From: Ignavibacteriales bacterium
GTDB taxonomy: Bacteria > Bacteroidota > Ignavibacteria > Ignavibacteriales > Ignavibacteriaceae
Reading direction: 5' to 3'
Assembly: GCA_003141435.1 (NCBI GenBank)
Contig: PLLW01000087.1
Location: 41,313 to 76,926 of the forward strand
Length of the DNA: 35,614 nucleotides
Made by a program: the position numbers and the translations under genes. Position 1 is the first letter of the stretch; every line of letters starts with the position of its first letter. Positions 19,247 through 28,000 of this stretch are shown here, in pieces. A model generated the notes under the pieces. It was not told the origin of the DNA, searched no databases, and saw nothing but the letters and a program-made list of their open reading frames with translations.

Positions 19247-19777
19247 ATGAAAACAGTACTAGCTACTTTTTTATTTGCAGTTCTTTTGGTTACATTCAGT
19301 AATCAGTCATATTCTCAATATCAGGTCGGTAAAAATACAGGAAGCCTTAGTGTAGGTTTCGGTGGTGGCGGATTGACCGGTACAGGTGCTGTTCCGATTT
19401 CGGCAGAATTTAATTTTCTAAATTTTGAAAAGAATATTCAAGCCGGTGTTTTTGCTTCTTATTCTTCAACAAGTGAAGATTTCTATTATGGTAAATGGAA
19501 ATATACATACATAATTATAGCTGCACAGGGTAATTGGCACTTTATGCCAGGTGAAAAATTGGATCCATTTGCAGGACTATCTTTGGGATATGATATTGGT
19601 TCTGTTTCATCTACTTATAACAGTGGATACTCATATTATAATTATTCCCCAACAATAGGTGGACTCTTTTTCAGCGCACAGGCTGGATTGAACTACTGGT
19701 TCAGCGATAAATGGGCTGTTCAGGTTAGAGTTGGTTATTTCCCATATGCATCAATTGGGGTTACAGCAGGATTTTAA
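19247..19777 (+). CDS. Small outer-membrane beta-barrel protein
   Basis: The 176-residue protein has a clear signal peptide (MKTVLATFLFAVLLVTFSNQ, cleavage near YSQ). The mature chain shows alternating strands with Gly and aromatic residues (VGKNTGSLSVGFGGGG, FEKNIQAGVFASYSS, WAVQVRVGYFPYASIGVTAGF) and ends in a terminal Phe, as in outer-membrane barrels. It resembles porin-family or OmpX/OmpW-like 8-strand barrels of Bacteroidota. An AAGGAG ribosome site is six bases before the ATG at 19247. A terminator follows directly, so it is probably a monocistronic gene. The exact function is not recognised. Confidence 0.8.
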   Translation: MKTVLATFLFAVLLVTFSNQSYSQYQVGKNTGSLSVGFGGGGLTGTGAVPISAEFNFLNFEKNIQAGVFASYSSTSEDFYYGKWKYTYIIIAAQGNWHFMPGEKLDPFAGLSLGYDIGSVSSTYNSGYSYYNYSPTIGGLFFSAQAGLNYWFSDKWAVQVRVGYFPYASIGVTAGF

Positions 19778-19798
19778 TTAGTTAAATCCTTAAATTTT

Positions 19799-19836
19799 TC
19801 CGCCTGGACTCAATTGAGATCAGGCGGATTTTTATT
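19799..19836 (+). terminator. Rho-independent terminator of the barrel gene
   Basis: TCCGCCTG (19799-19806) pairs with CAGGCGGA (19821-19828), giving an 8-bp stem. The loop contains a small inner palindrome CTCAATTGAG (19809-19818). A T-rich run (TTTTTATTTT) follows. It lies 21 bp after the stop of the outer-membrane barrel gene. Confidence 0.9.
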
Positions 19837-19909
19837 TTAAACAGATCATTCTTTCTATATTATTGCCTCTTTTTATATTTTTGGTTATAAAAAATTAACA
19901 AGGTTCATC

Positions 19910-21451
19910 ATGAGATTTGAGAGAAGAGCAGGAGTTTTACTTCATCCCACTTCACTACCGGGTAAATTCGGGATAGGTGACATAGGTTATGAAGCCTATA
20001 ATTTTGTTAATTTTCTTGAAGCAGCGGGACAAAAATTATGGCAGATATTCCCATTAGGACCAACCGGTTATGGAGATTCCCCATATCAGTGTTTCTCAGC
20101 TTTTGCCGGCAATCCTATTATTATAAGTCCAGAAAAACTTAGGGAATGCGGACTACTTTCAGATGAGGACATTATGAACACACCATCGTCCAATCCTGCT
20201 AAAATCGATTATGGCGCAGTGATTGAATATAAGACTTCACTAAACAATAAAGCCTACAATAATTTTAAATTAGATAAGAAAGGACAGCAAAAGGAATATT
20301 CCGAGTTTGTTGAAAGAAATCATGACTGGCTTGATGATTTTTGTTTCTTTATGGCTGCTAAGGATTATCATAAAGGGGTCGAATGGACGACATGGGATAA
20401 AGATCTTGTACTAAGGAACGAAAAAGCATTAGAAGTCTGGAAGATCAAATTATCGGATAGGATTGACTACTATAGATTTCTTCAATTTATTTTTAATAAA
20501 CAGTGGTCAGAATTAAAAGAATATGCGAATAAAAAAGGCATTAAAATTATAGGCGACATACCGATCTTTGTTGCTTTTGACAGTGCCGATGTTTGGGCTC
20601 AGAAGGAATTATTTTCTGTAAACAAGGAAGGTAAGCTCCTCTTTGTTGCCGGTGTTCCACCGGATTATTTCAGCGCGACAGGGCAACTATGGGGAAATCC
20701 ACTATTTAACTGGAAGGAAATGGCTAAAGATGATTTCCTTTGGTGGAGGAAAAGGATATCTAACCTACTTAAACTAGTTGATATAGTCAGGATCGATCAT
20801 TTCAGGGGATTTGACGCTTATTGGGAAATCCCGGGTGGTTCGAAAAATGCCGTCAAAGGCAGATGGGTCAAAGCTCCGGGAGAGAAATTATTCGATATTA
20901 TTCAGAAGTATCTTAGGAAAATTCCTATAATGGCTGAAGACCTCGGTGTAATTACAAAATCGGTAACAGCATTGAGAGAAAAGTATGAATTCCCCGGTAT
21001 GAAGATTCTGCAATTTGCATTTGGCACAGGCATGGAGACAAAATTCCTTCCTCATAATATTACTTTTAATTCAGCTGTTTATACCGGTTCACATGATAAT
21101 GATACAACAAGGGGATATTTTGAAAAAGTCAAGCATGAGGATAACGATATTTATTCGCACACTCAGAAATATCTAAATTATTTTGGGGATAATATTACGT
21201 TTGAATTGATCAGAACTGCATACAAGACCGCAGCAGACACGGTAATAATTCCTATGCAGGATATTCTTAATCTTGGAGGGGAAGCGAGAATGAATTTTCC
21301 CGGTACTTCATCCGGGAACTGGGCATGGAGATTCAGCTGGGACCAAGTACCGCATGATCTAGCAAATACGTATAAAGAATTGGCCACTCTTTATGAGAGA
21401 CCCCCGAAGCCGAAAGAAAAAGAAGTGGAATTAAAGATTGAAAAATTCTGA
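19910..21451 (+). CDS. malQ: 4-alpha-glucanotransferase (amylomaltase, GH77)
   Basis: The 513-residue enzyme transfers maltodextrin segments between alpha-1,4-glucans and releases glucose. The three catalytic carboxylates fit family numbering: nucleophile Asp296 (RIDHFRGFD), acid/base Glu343 (MAEDLGVIT) and Asp396 (GSHDNDTTRG). The N-terminal substrate loop (LLHPTSLPGKFGIGDIG) is also characteristic. The length is that of the short bacterial GH77 form without extra N-terminal domains. A weak AAGG lies before the ATG at 19910. It is convergent with uvrB, 14 bp apart. With glgA nearby it indicates glycogen or maltodextrin turnover. Confidence 0.96.
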   Translation: MRFERRAGVLLHPTSLPGKFGIGDIGYEAYNFVNFLEAAGQKLWQIFPLGPTGYGDSPYQCFSAFAGNPIIISPEKLRECGLLSDEDIMNTPSSNPAKIDYGAVIEYKTSLNNKAYNNFKLDKKGQQKEYSEFVERNHDWLDDFCFFMAAKDYHKGVEWTTWDKDLVLRNEKALEVWKIKLSDRIDYYRFLQFIFNKQWSELKEYANKKGIKIIGDIPIFVAFDSADVWAQKELFSVNKEGKLLFVAGVPPDYFSATGQLWGNPLFNWKEMAKDDFLWWRKRISNLLKLVDIVRIDHFRGFDAYWEIPGGSKNAVKGRWVKAPGEKLFDIIQKYLRKIPIMAEDLGVITKSVTALREKYEFPGMKILQFAFGTGMETKFLPHNITFNSAVYTGSHDNDTTRGYFEKVKHEDNDIYSHTQKYLNYFGDNITFELIRTAYKTAADTVIIPMQDILNLGGEARMNFPGTSSGNWAWRFSWDQVPHDLANTYKELATLYERPPKPKEKEVELKIEKF

Positions 21452-21465
21452 CAAACGCAGTGGAA

Positions 21466-23478
21466 TTATTTTATCATTTTCTTGAGTCTATTGATCTCAT
21501 CCCTTAATGCAGCTGCTCTTTCAAATTCAAGATCTTTTGCCGACTGTTTCATCTGTTGAGTAAGCTCCTCAATTAAATCCTTCTTCTGATCGTTATTCAT
21601 ATACTTTAAAACCGGCTCAGCTACTTTAGCAAAAGAGAAATCCTGCTGTTCTTCCTTTTTGCGAACATCCGCAATTGAAGTTGAGGACATAATTTCCTCA
21701 ACGCTTTTATAAATTGTAAGAGGGGTAATATTATTATCCAGGTTATACTTAGCCTGGACAATTCTTCTTCGATTTGTTTCGGCAATAGTTTTACGCATGG
21801 ATTCAGTAATTTTATCCGCATACATGATAACAATACCATTCACGTTTCTTGCGGTTCTTCCGGCAGTCTGCATCAATGATCGTTCACTTCTGAGGAAACC
21901 TTCCTTATCTGCGTCAATAATAGCTACGAGGGAGACCTCAGGTAAATCGAGCCCCTCTCTTAAAAGATTAACGCCAACGAGGACATCAAAATCACCAAGG
22001 CGCAGATCTCTTAATATCTCAACTCTTTCAAGGGCGTCGATATCGCTATGGATATATCTAACGCGAATACCGATTTTGTCAAGGTAATCGCTCAGATCTT
22101 CTGCCATTTTTTTTGTTAAGGTAGTTACAAGGACTCTTTCATTTTTGACAGCTCTAGCCCGGACTTCTCCAATAAGGTCATCGATCTGTCCTTTTATTGG
22201 GCGAACTTCGATGGCGGGATCCAATAAGCCGGTTGGGCGAATAATCTGTTCAACGATAACCCCCCCGCTTTTTTCTAATTCAAAATCAGACGGAGTAGCG
22301 CTGACAAAGATAACCTGATTAAGCATCTTTTCGAATTCCTCAAACTTCATTGGGCGGTTATCGAGGGCAGAGGGGAGGCGGAATCCATATTCAACAAGAG
22401 TTTCTTTTCTTGACCGGTCGCCGTTATACATTCCCCGAACCTGGGGAATAGTTGCATGGGATTCATCTATGATAGTTAGAAAATCCTTTGGAAAATAGTC
22501 CATGAGATTATAAGGTCTGGTGCCGGGAGTTCTTCCATCCATATAAACGGAGTAATTTTCAATTCCTGAACAGTACCCAATTTCTTTCATCATTTCTATA
22601 TCGAATTTGGTTCTCTGCTCAAGGCGTTGAGCTTCGAGATATTTTTCCTGAGAATGGAAATATTTTAATCTTTCCTCAAGATCAATCTCGATATTACCTA
22701 TAGCTTTCTGTACCTGTTCACGGCTTGTAACAAAATACTTTGCAGGATAAACGGCTGTGGAGTCAACCTCTCTTAAAACCTCTCCGGTGACGGCATCAAT
22801 TATGGATATTTTTTCAATTTCATTATCCCAGAATTCAAGTCTGATTGCTTCCTCATATTGGTAGGCGGGGATAATTTCGACGACGTCTCCCCTTGCGCGG
22901 AAAGTCCCGCGTGAGAATTCTACATCGTTTCTAACATAATGTATTTCAATCAAGTCTCTAAGCAGTTTTTTCTTTTCGATCCTTGCGCCTTTTTTTAGGA
23001 TAATGACCTGTTTGGCATATTCCTGAGGGGCCCCGATACCGTATATACAGCTAACGCTGGCGATAATGATTGTATCGGTTCTTCCTTCAATTAAAGCAGT
23101 AGTAGCCTTCAATCTAAGGCGGTCTATTTCTTCATTGACTGAAAAATCCTTTTCGATAAACACATCGCTTGAAACGACATAGGCTTCCGGCTGGTAATAG
23201 TCATAGTAGCTTATAAAAAACTCGACACTATTTTTAGGGAAAAAGGACTTGAACTCAGAATAGAGCTGGGCTGCGAGAGTTTTATTGTGCGAAATAATTA
23301 AAGTTGGCTTATTTATCTCCTTAATAACATTAGATATTGTGAAGGTTTTACCGCTACCTGTTACCCCAAGGAGGGTTTGGTATTTGTCCCCCCTTTTAAT
23401 TCCCTCAATCAATTCCTTAATAGCCCGAGGCTGGTCGCCTGAAGGTTGATAACTTGATACAAGTTCAAAATTATTCAT
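21466..23478 (-). CDS. uvrB: Excinuclease ABC subunit B (UvrB)
   Basis: The 670-residue helicase-like subunit verifies damage in nucleotide excision repair with UvrA and UvrC. The Walker A motif GVTGSGKT is at residues 38-45 and the DESH box at 338-341, both at the usual family positions. The damage-probing beta-hairpin ([11 protein letters not shown]) follows the first motif. The helicase C-terminal half has [15 protein letters not shown] and AGRTARN. The C-terminal UVR domain that contacts UvrC is present ([18 protein letters not shown]). The methyltransferase gene ends 43 bp upstream on the same strand, so they may share a transcript. Confidence 0.98.
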   Translation of the reverse strand: MNNFELVSSYQPSGDQPRAIKELIEGIKRGDKYQTLLGVTGSGKTFTISNVIKEINKPTLIISHNKTLAAQLYSEFKSFFPKNSVEFFISYYDYYQPEAYVVSSDVFIEKDFSVNEEIDRLRLKATTALIEGRTDTIIIASVSCIYGIGAPQEYAKQVIILKKGARIEKKKLLRDLIEIHYVRNDVEFSRGTFRARGDVVEIIPAYQYEEAIRLEFWDNEIEKISIIDAVTGEVLREVDSTAVYPAKYFVTSREQVQKAIGNIEIDLEERLKYFHSQEKYLEAQRLEQRTKFDIEMMKEIGYCSGIENYSVYMDGRTPGTRPYNLMDYFPKDFLTIIDESHATIPQVRGMYNGDRSRKETLVEYGFRLPSALDNRPMKFEEFEKMLNQVIFVSATPSDFELEKSGGVIVEQIIRPTGLLDPAIEVRPIKGQIDDLIGEVRARAVKNERVLVTTLTKKMAEDLSDYLDKIGIRVRYIHSDIDALERVEILRDLRLGDFDVLVGVNLLREGLDLPEVSLVAIIDADKEGFLRSERSLMQTAGRTARNVNGIVIMYADKITESMRKTIAETNRRRIVQAKYNLDNNITPLTIYKSVEEIMSSTSIADVRKKEEQQDFSFAKVAEPVLKYMNNDQKKDLIEELTQQMKQSAKDLEFERAAALRDEINRLKKMIK

Positions 23479-23521
23479 AATGGGCTAACCCAAACCGTAT
23501 AGGAATGTTCCAAGTGACATA

Positions 23522-24073
23522 TTACTTTACAACACGTAATTTAAAATATACTTCTTCCGGAGAGAAGATCCCGGCGCAGAATCTTTCATACATTACCGGC
23601 TCAATATTTACAAAGAAGTCCATCCATTTAAGGGCAGAGAAGTGAGAGGTAATAAATCTTTTCTCTAAAATTTCAAACTGTGCCTTTCCCTCATAATTAG
23701 TCCGATGGTTCAGTTTCCATTTCTCATAGAATTTAAGCTTCCTATTTCCGATAAATTCATAATTATCGAATGTCCTAATTGAGAAGGGGATTTTATGGTC
23801 AGGTTCGCCGAAGTACTTGGTATTAAGAAAGAAGGGAGCGTAAACTATAATAATTGTATTAGGTTTTGAGATCCGGTATAACTCGGTGACAGTTTTATGA
23901 AAACTGTCAAGATGCTCAAGGATATGGGAACAGAATATTTCCTCGAAGGTATTGTCATCAAAGGGGTAAGGGAAAGAATTGACATTATGGATTTGATTTC
24001 CCCCATAGTCAACGATGTCCAAGTTAATATAACCTTGTTTGAAGTTTTTGCCGCATCCCAGGTTTAATTTCAT
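23522..24073 (-). CDS. Class I SAM-dependent methyltransferase
   Basis: The 183-residue protein begins with the motif MKLNLGCG (SAM-binding motif I, with the Gly-rich loop at residues 5-8), followed by an acidic strand (YINLDIVD) and a family-typical CSHILEHL segment with the post-motif pattern of methyltransferase type 11. A 'RISKPN...IIVYAPF' strand fits motif III. The substrate is not recognised. It could act on a small molecule, a sugar or a lipid; the C-terminal part is aromatic and not diagnostic. It is upstream of uvrB by 43 bp and likely cotranscribed. A functional link to repair is not implied by this placement. Confidence 0.8.
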   Translation of the reverse strand: MKLNLGCGKNFKQGYINLDIVDYGGNQIHNVNSFPYPFDDNTFEEIFCSHILEHLDSFHKTVTELYRISKPNTIIIVYAPFFLNTKYFGEPDHKIPFSIRTFDNYEFIGNRKLKFYEKWKLNHRTNYEGKAQFEILEKRFITSHFSALKWMDFFVNIEPVMYERFCAGIFSPEEVYFKLRVVK

Positions 24074-24284
24074 ATCGTTCTTAGTTTATTGGAAATAGTA
24101 AGATCAAATTTAGCTATTTGGGATGATTATTGATAGTTAAAAAGGGAACACCAGCAGATCATTGGGAATTTTGGAAAGAGGGGCATATGATCAACAAAAA
24201 AAAAGGGAGACGGGAAATGGGTGTAGAGAAAAGAACCGAGAAGAGATTCAAGTGAAGATAGGGGAGAGTTTTTGGTTTAAATGA

Positions 24285-24313
24285 AAAAAGCTGTCCTTTT
24301 GGGACAGCTTTTT
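24285..24313 (-). terminator. Rho-independent terminator of rlpA
   Basis: AAAAAGCTGTCC (24285-24296) pairs exactly with GGACAGCTTTTT (24302-24313) around a 5-nt loop, giving a 12-bp stem. On the minus strand it ends with a T-run. It lies 22 bp downstream of the rlpA stop (24335) and before the methyltransferase start. Its mirror symmetry means it could also act in the other direction, but no plus-strand gene ends here. Confidence 0.92.
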
Positions 24314-24334
24314 ACTTGATAGGATTCAAATATT

Positions 24335-24823
24335 CTAATTCAGAGAGATAACGGGGAAATTAACCCCTTTTAGAGAAACCTGATCAACTTTGACCTTTTG
24401 GTATCCCCTATCCATAATACCCAAAACATCTGCAGAAGCTTTAGAAAGATCCAGTTCTCTGCCTCTTATATACGGCCCCCGGTCATTGATCCTTACAATA
24501 ACTGATTTATTGTTGCGAGGATTAGTGATACGCAAAAGAGTTCCGAATCTTAACTTCTTATGAGCAGCAGTAAAAGCCATCTGATTGAAGAATTCGCCAT
24601 TTGCAGTCTTTCTACCATGGAAATGGGGACCATACCATGAAGCAGTCATTGTACCCTTATCAATGTAGTTGATAACTGAAGCATTGACAACCGCCTGGCG
24701 ATCAGATGTGGAAACTGTTTCTTTTACTGAGTTTACGATATTACTCTCTTCCTTTGATACTAAGGTGAATCCTACCAGTGAAATCATAACCAAAATTATG
24801 AACGTTTTAGTTATTGAATTCAA
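24335..24823 (-). CDS. rlpA: RlpA-like septal ring lytic transglycosylase (DPBB domain)
   Basis: The 162-residue protein has an N-terminal hydrophobic signal (TFIILVMISLVGFTLV) and a double-psi beta-barrel at about residues 58-148. The barrel carries the usual RlpA motifs: TASWYGPHFHGRKTANGE, FTAAHKKLRFGT and VRINDRGPY with the catalytic Asp, then LDLSKASADVLG. RlpA proteins cleave denuded glycan strands during cell separation. No SPOR domain is present, so it is the short form. No lipobox Cys is visible. The start is TTG at 24821-24823, supported by a GAGGTG ribosome site four bases upstream, and no alternative in-frame ATG precedes it. A terminator lies 22 bp downstream. Confidence 0.88.
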   Translation of the reverse strand: MNSITKTFIILVMISLVGFTLVSKEESNIVNSVKETVSTSDRQAVVNASVINYIDKGTMTASWYGPHFHGRKTANGEFFNQMAFTAAHKKLRFGTLLRITNPRNNKSVIVRINDRGPYIRGRELDLSKASADVLGIMDRGYQKVKVDQVSLKGVNFPVISLN

Positions 24824-25080
24824 TGTTCACCTCTCTCATTGTTGTTCAATAATTAGCAACCGCAAGTTATACCCTTAGGAAAGGAATATCAACTAGCCGG
24901 GAGACATTGAGGGGCTCTTAGGCAAGGGCACGACTTATCGACTTTTTCAGAGTTTGGGACGGTAATCAGCCAATCTTAGCCACCAGGGAAAGAGTTTATA
25001 AAATAATTAATAATGTTATTATTGTTGTGGCACTTTTCTAATATTTGTATGTATAAAATCATATCTTCCCGGAGTATCAG

Positions 25081-28000
25081 ATGAGCTCATTAAAGAAACT
25101 GTCCCTCCTACTTCTAACAGCGCTCCCATTTTTATTAGGAAGTTCAAATCCAGTTTCCCAAGCCGACAATCCCTTTACAATTACTAATTTTACAACCTTT
25201 TCACCAGGGACAGTGGTTACGGTTAATCTTTATTCCTATAATAACACGGGTGCTGAGTTCAAGTTTGCACTTCTTAAAATTACAGATCCCTTAAGTTTTT
25301 ATTCCAGCTTAAGTTCCAGTTACAGTTTTGACATATGGGGGAAGGATAAGGAAATATTACTACGCTATACCGAGAAGGTAAAAGAATGGAGTGATTATAT
25401 TGCCGGGAACAATGCTTATGGAAAAGGAAATGTAACAGTAGGGAAGATAGATGAGGCGGGAATATATATTGTTCAGGCGATAAGGGGGGAACAAGTTGCG
25501 TATTGCGCCGTGGTCGTATCGGACAATGCAATAGTATATAAGAATTCTACCAGCCAAATTTTAGCATTTCTGACCAATGTTAAGTCCAGCGAATTCCAAA
25601 AAGAGGTTAAGTTCACATTGATTTACAATAAGGTTACCACAAGCATATTTACTGATAAAGACGGGCTTGCCTTATTCAATATTAAGGGGAGGGGAAATCA
25701 GGATTTTGAAAGCCGTCCTCTTTTAGCAGCCCAAAACGGGAAAGAAACCATCATAAGCAATCCATTTTTTTATTTTGGGGGAGGAGGCGAAAACCTGTTA
25801 ACTGCATATGTATATACAAACCAGCCAATATACAGACCGGGGCAGAACGTATATTTTAAGGCAATTCTGAGAGACAAGGAGGGGAATGAATTAAAGAATA
25901 TTGCCGGAACAGATTTTTCGATAACAGTTAAATCCCCTAAGAATAAAGAGGTATACTCACAAACACTTAAATCTGATGACTTAGGGGCAATATCCGGAAA
26001 CCTAAAACTAGAGGAAGGGGCAGACTTAGGGAATTATTCTATTATAATATCCAAAGGAGAGAGCAATTATTATGGTTCATTTGAAGTTCAAGAATATAAA
26101 AAGCCTGAATACCAGGTAAGAATAGAACTTCCTAAAAATAATTATGCAAATAAGGATGAGATAACCGGGAAGGTTAAAGCAGACTATTATTTTGGTTCAC
26201 CTGTAAATAATGGTACGGTAGTTTTGAAGATATATAAGAAATATTACTGGCGACCATGGTGGTACTGGTCAGATTATTCATGGTTTTACAAGAGTTTTGA
26301 CAAAGTTAGCCCATATAACTGGAGAGAGCTGACCTTTGTACAGCAAATGGATGGAATATTAAATAGCAAGGGAGAATATGAATTCACATATAAAGTAAAC
26401 GAGGAATTAAGTGCCGATTATGTGTATGTAATTTCAGCAGAAGTTACAGATGCATCAAGGATGGCTGTTACAGGGAATTCCAGTGTTTTTATAACCAGAG
26501 GGAGCTTCTCAATTTTTACCACACCGGACAATTATTTTACAGAAACAGGGAAGCCGGTAGTACTAAAAATAAACTCGGCAGATTTTAAGGATAATCCCGT
26601 AGAGACAGACTTCAAAATAATCATACATCATCCTTTGGATCAGCTGGACAGCCAGAGGCATATCAGGGGAGCGGAGAAAGATTCATTAACCGGAAGGACA
26701 GATAAATCCGGCAAAGCAATAATCAGTTATTATCCAAGGAACCTCAGGGCAGGTTATTATAATTACACAGTTATAGCGAGAGATGAAAAGGGAAGAGAAA
26801 TTACATCACAAAGCTCATTTTATTATGGTAAGAATGAATACTATAGCTATAACGGGCAGGGAGTTGAAATTGTAACAGATAAGGATTCCTATGAGAAAGG
26901 GGACAGTCTGACTGCATATATTTTTCTACCCAAACCCGGGACGGAACTGCTCCTTACATATGAATCAAATGAAATATTCTATTATAAAAAGATATATGCC
27001 AAAGATAGAAGCATAGTTATAAAGGAAAAGTTAGGTGAACGGTTCGCACCAAGTTTTAATATAAGTGTTACCTTTATGAAAGACGGGAAGTTCTTTAATA
27101 ACTCCAAACAGGTAGGGGTTCTGGCAAAGGATAAATTCCTGAACATATCCATTCTACCGGATAAAAAAGAATATAAGCCAGGGGACAACGCATCATATAA
27201 AGTTGTAGTAAAAGATTACAAGGGGAATCCTGTTAAAAATACGGAGATCTCATTCGGAGTGGTTGACGAGAGTATATATGCAATTAAAGAAGATGAAACA
27301 CAGGATATAAAATCATTCTTTTATGCTCCACAGTATTCATATATCCCGGCAAATAATTCCTATTCATACGCACAATCGAGCGGGCAAAGCAGGCAGATAA
27401 CGTCAATAGATAAAAATTATTTTGACCAGGGTTTAATTGAGCAAAAAGGGAATGGAAGATTATACGGCAAAATTAAAAATAAAAAAGGTAAGACTTTTGG
27501 GGGAATTAAACTTATTCTTAACAGTAATAGTAATTTTTATATAACCACAACGGATACTTTAGGGAATTATGAGTTTAGTAAAATCAAACTGGGGGAATAT
27601 TCACTTTACTTTTTTAATCCGCAGAGCTCACTTATACTTATTGACAAGGTAGGAGTTGGTAAAGAGAAGAAATTTGATGCGGTAATAGATTGGCCATTTA
27701 ATCAATTTCCTGCCGGTCAGCAAAATGGCATTGTTGGGCGGGAAGGTTTAGCAGGGGGAATAGATAATGCTATGATAGAAATGAAAGGCACTCCCCAGAT
27801 GATGGAGAAAAGCATGAACACTGCAAAAGTTGATTATAAAGAAGCAGTTGTAAGGAGTAACTTTGCGGATGCTGCATATTGGGTTCCGAATGTAAGGACA
27901 AACGATAACGGGATTGCTGAGGTTAAATTCAAGATGCCAGATAACCTGACAACATGGCGGACTTCAGTAAAAGGGATTACAATGAAAACCGACGTTGGGC

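Noticed and set aside
24669-24878. Plus-strand open frame over the rlpA 5' end
   Set aside because: Opposite strand to a well-supported rlpA reading frame. No ribosome site and no recognisable motif.
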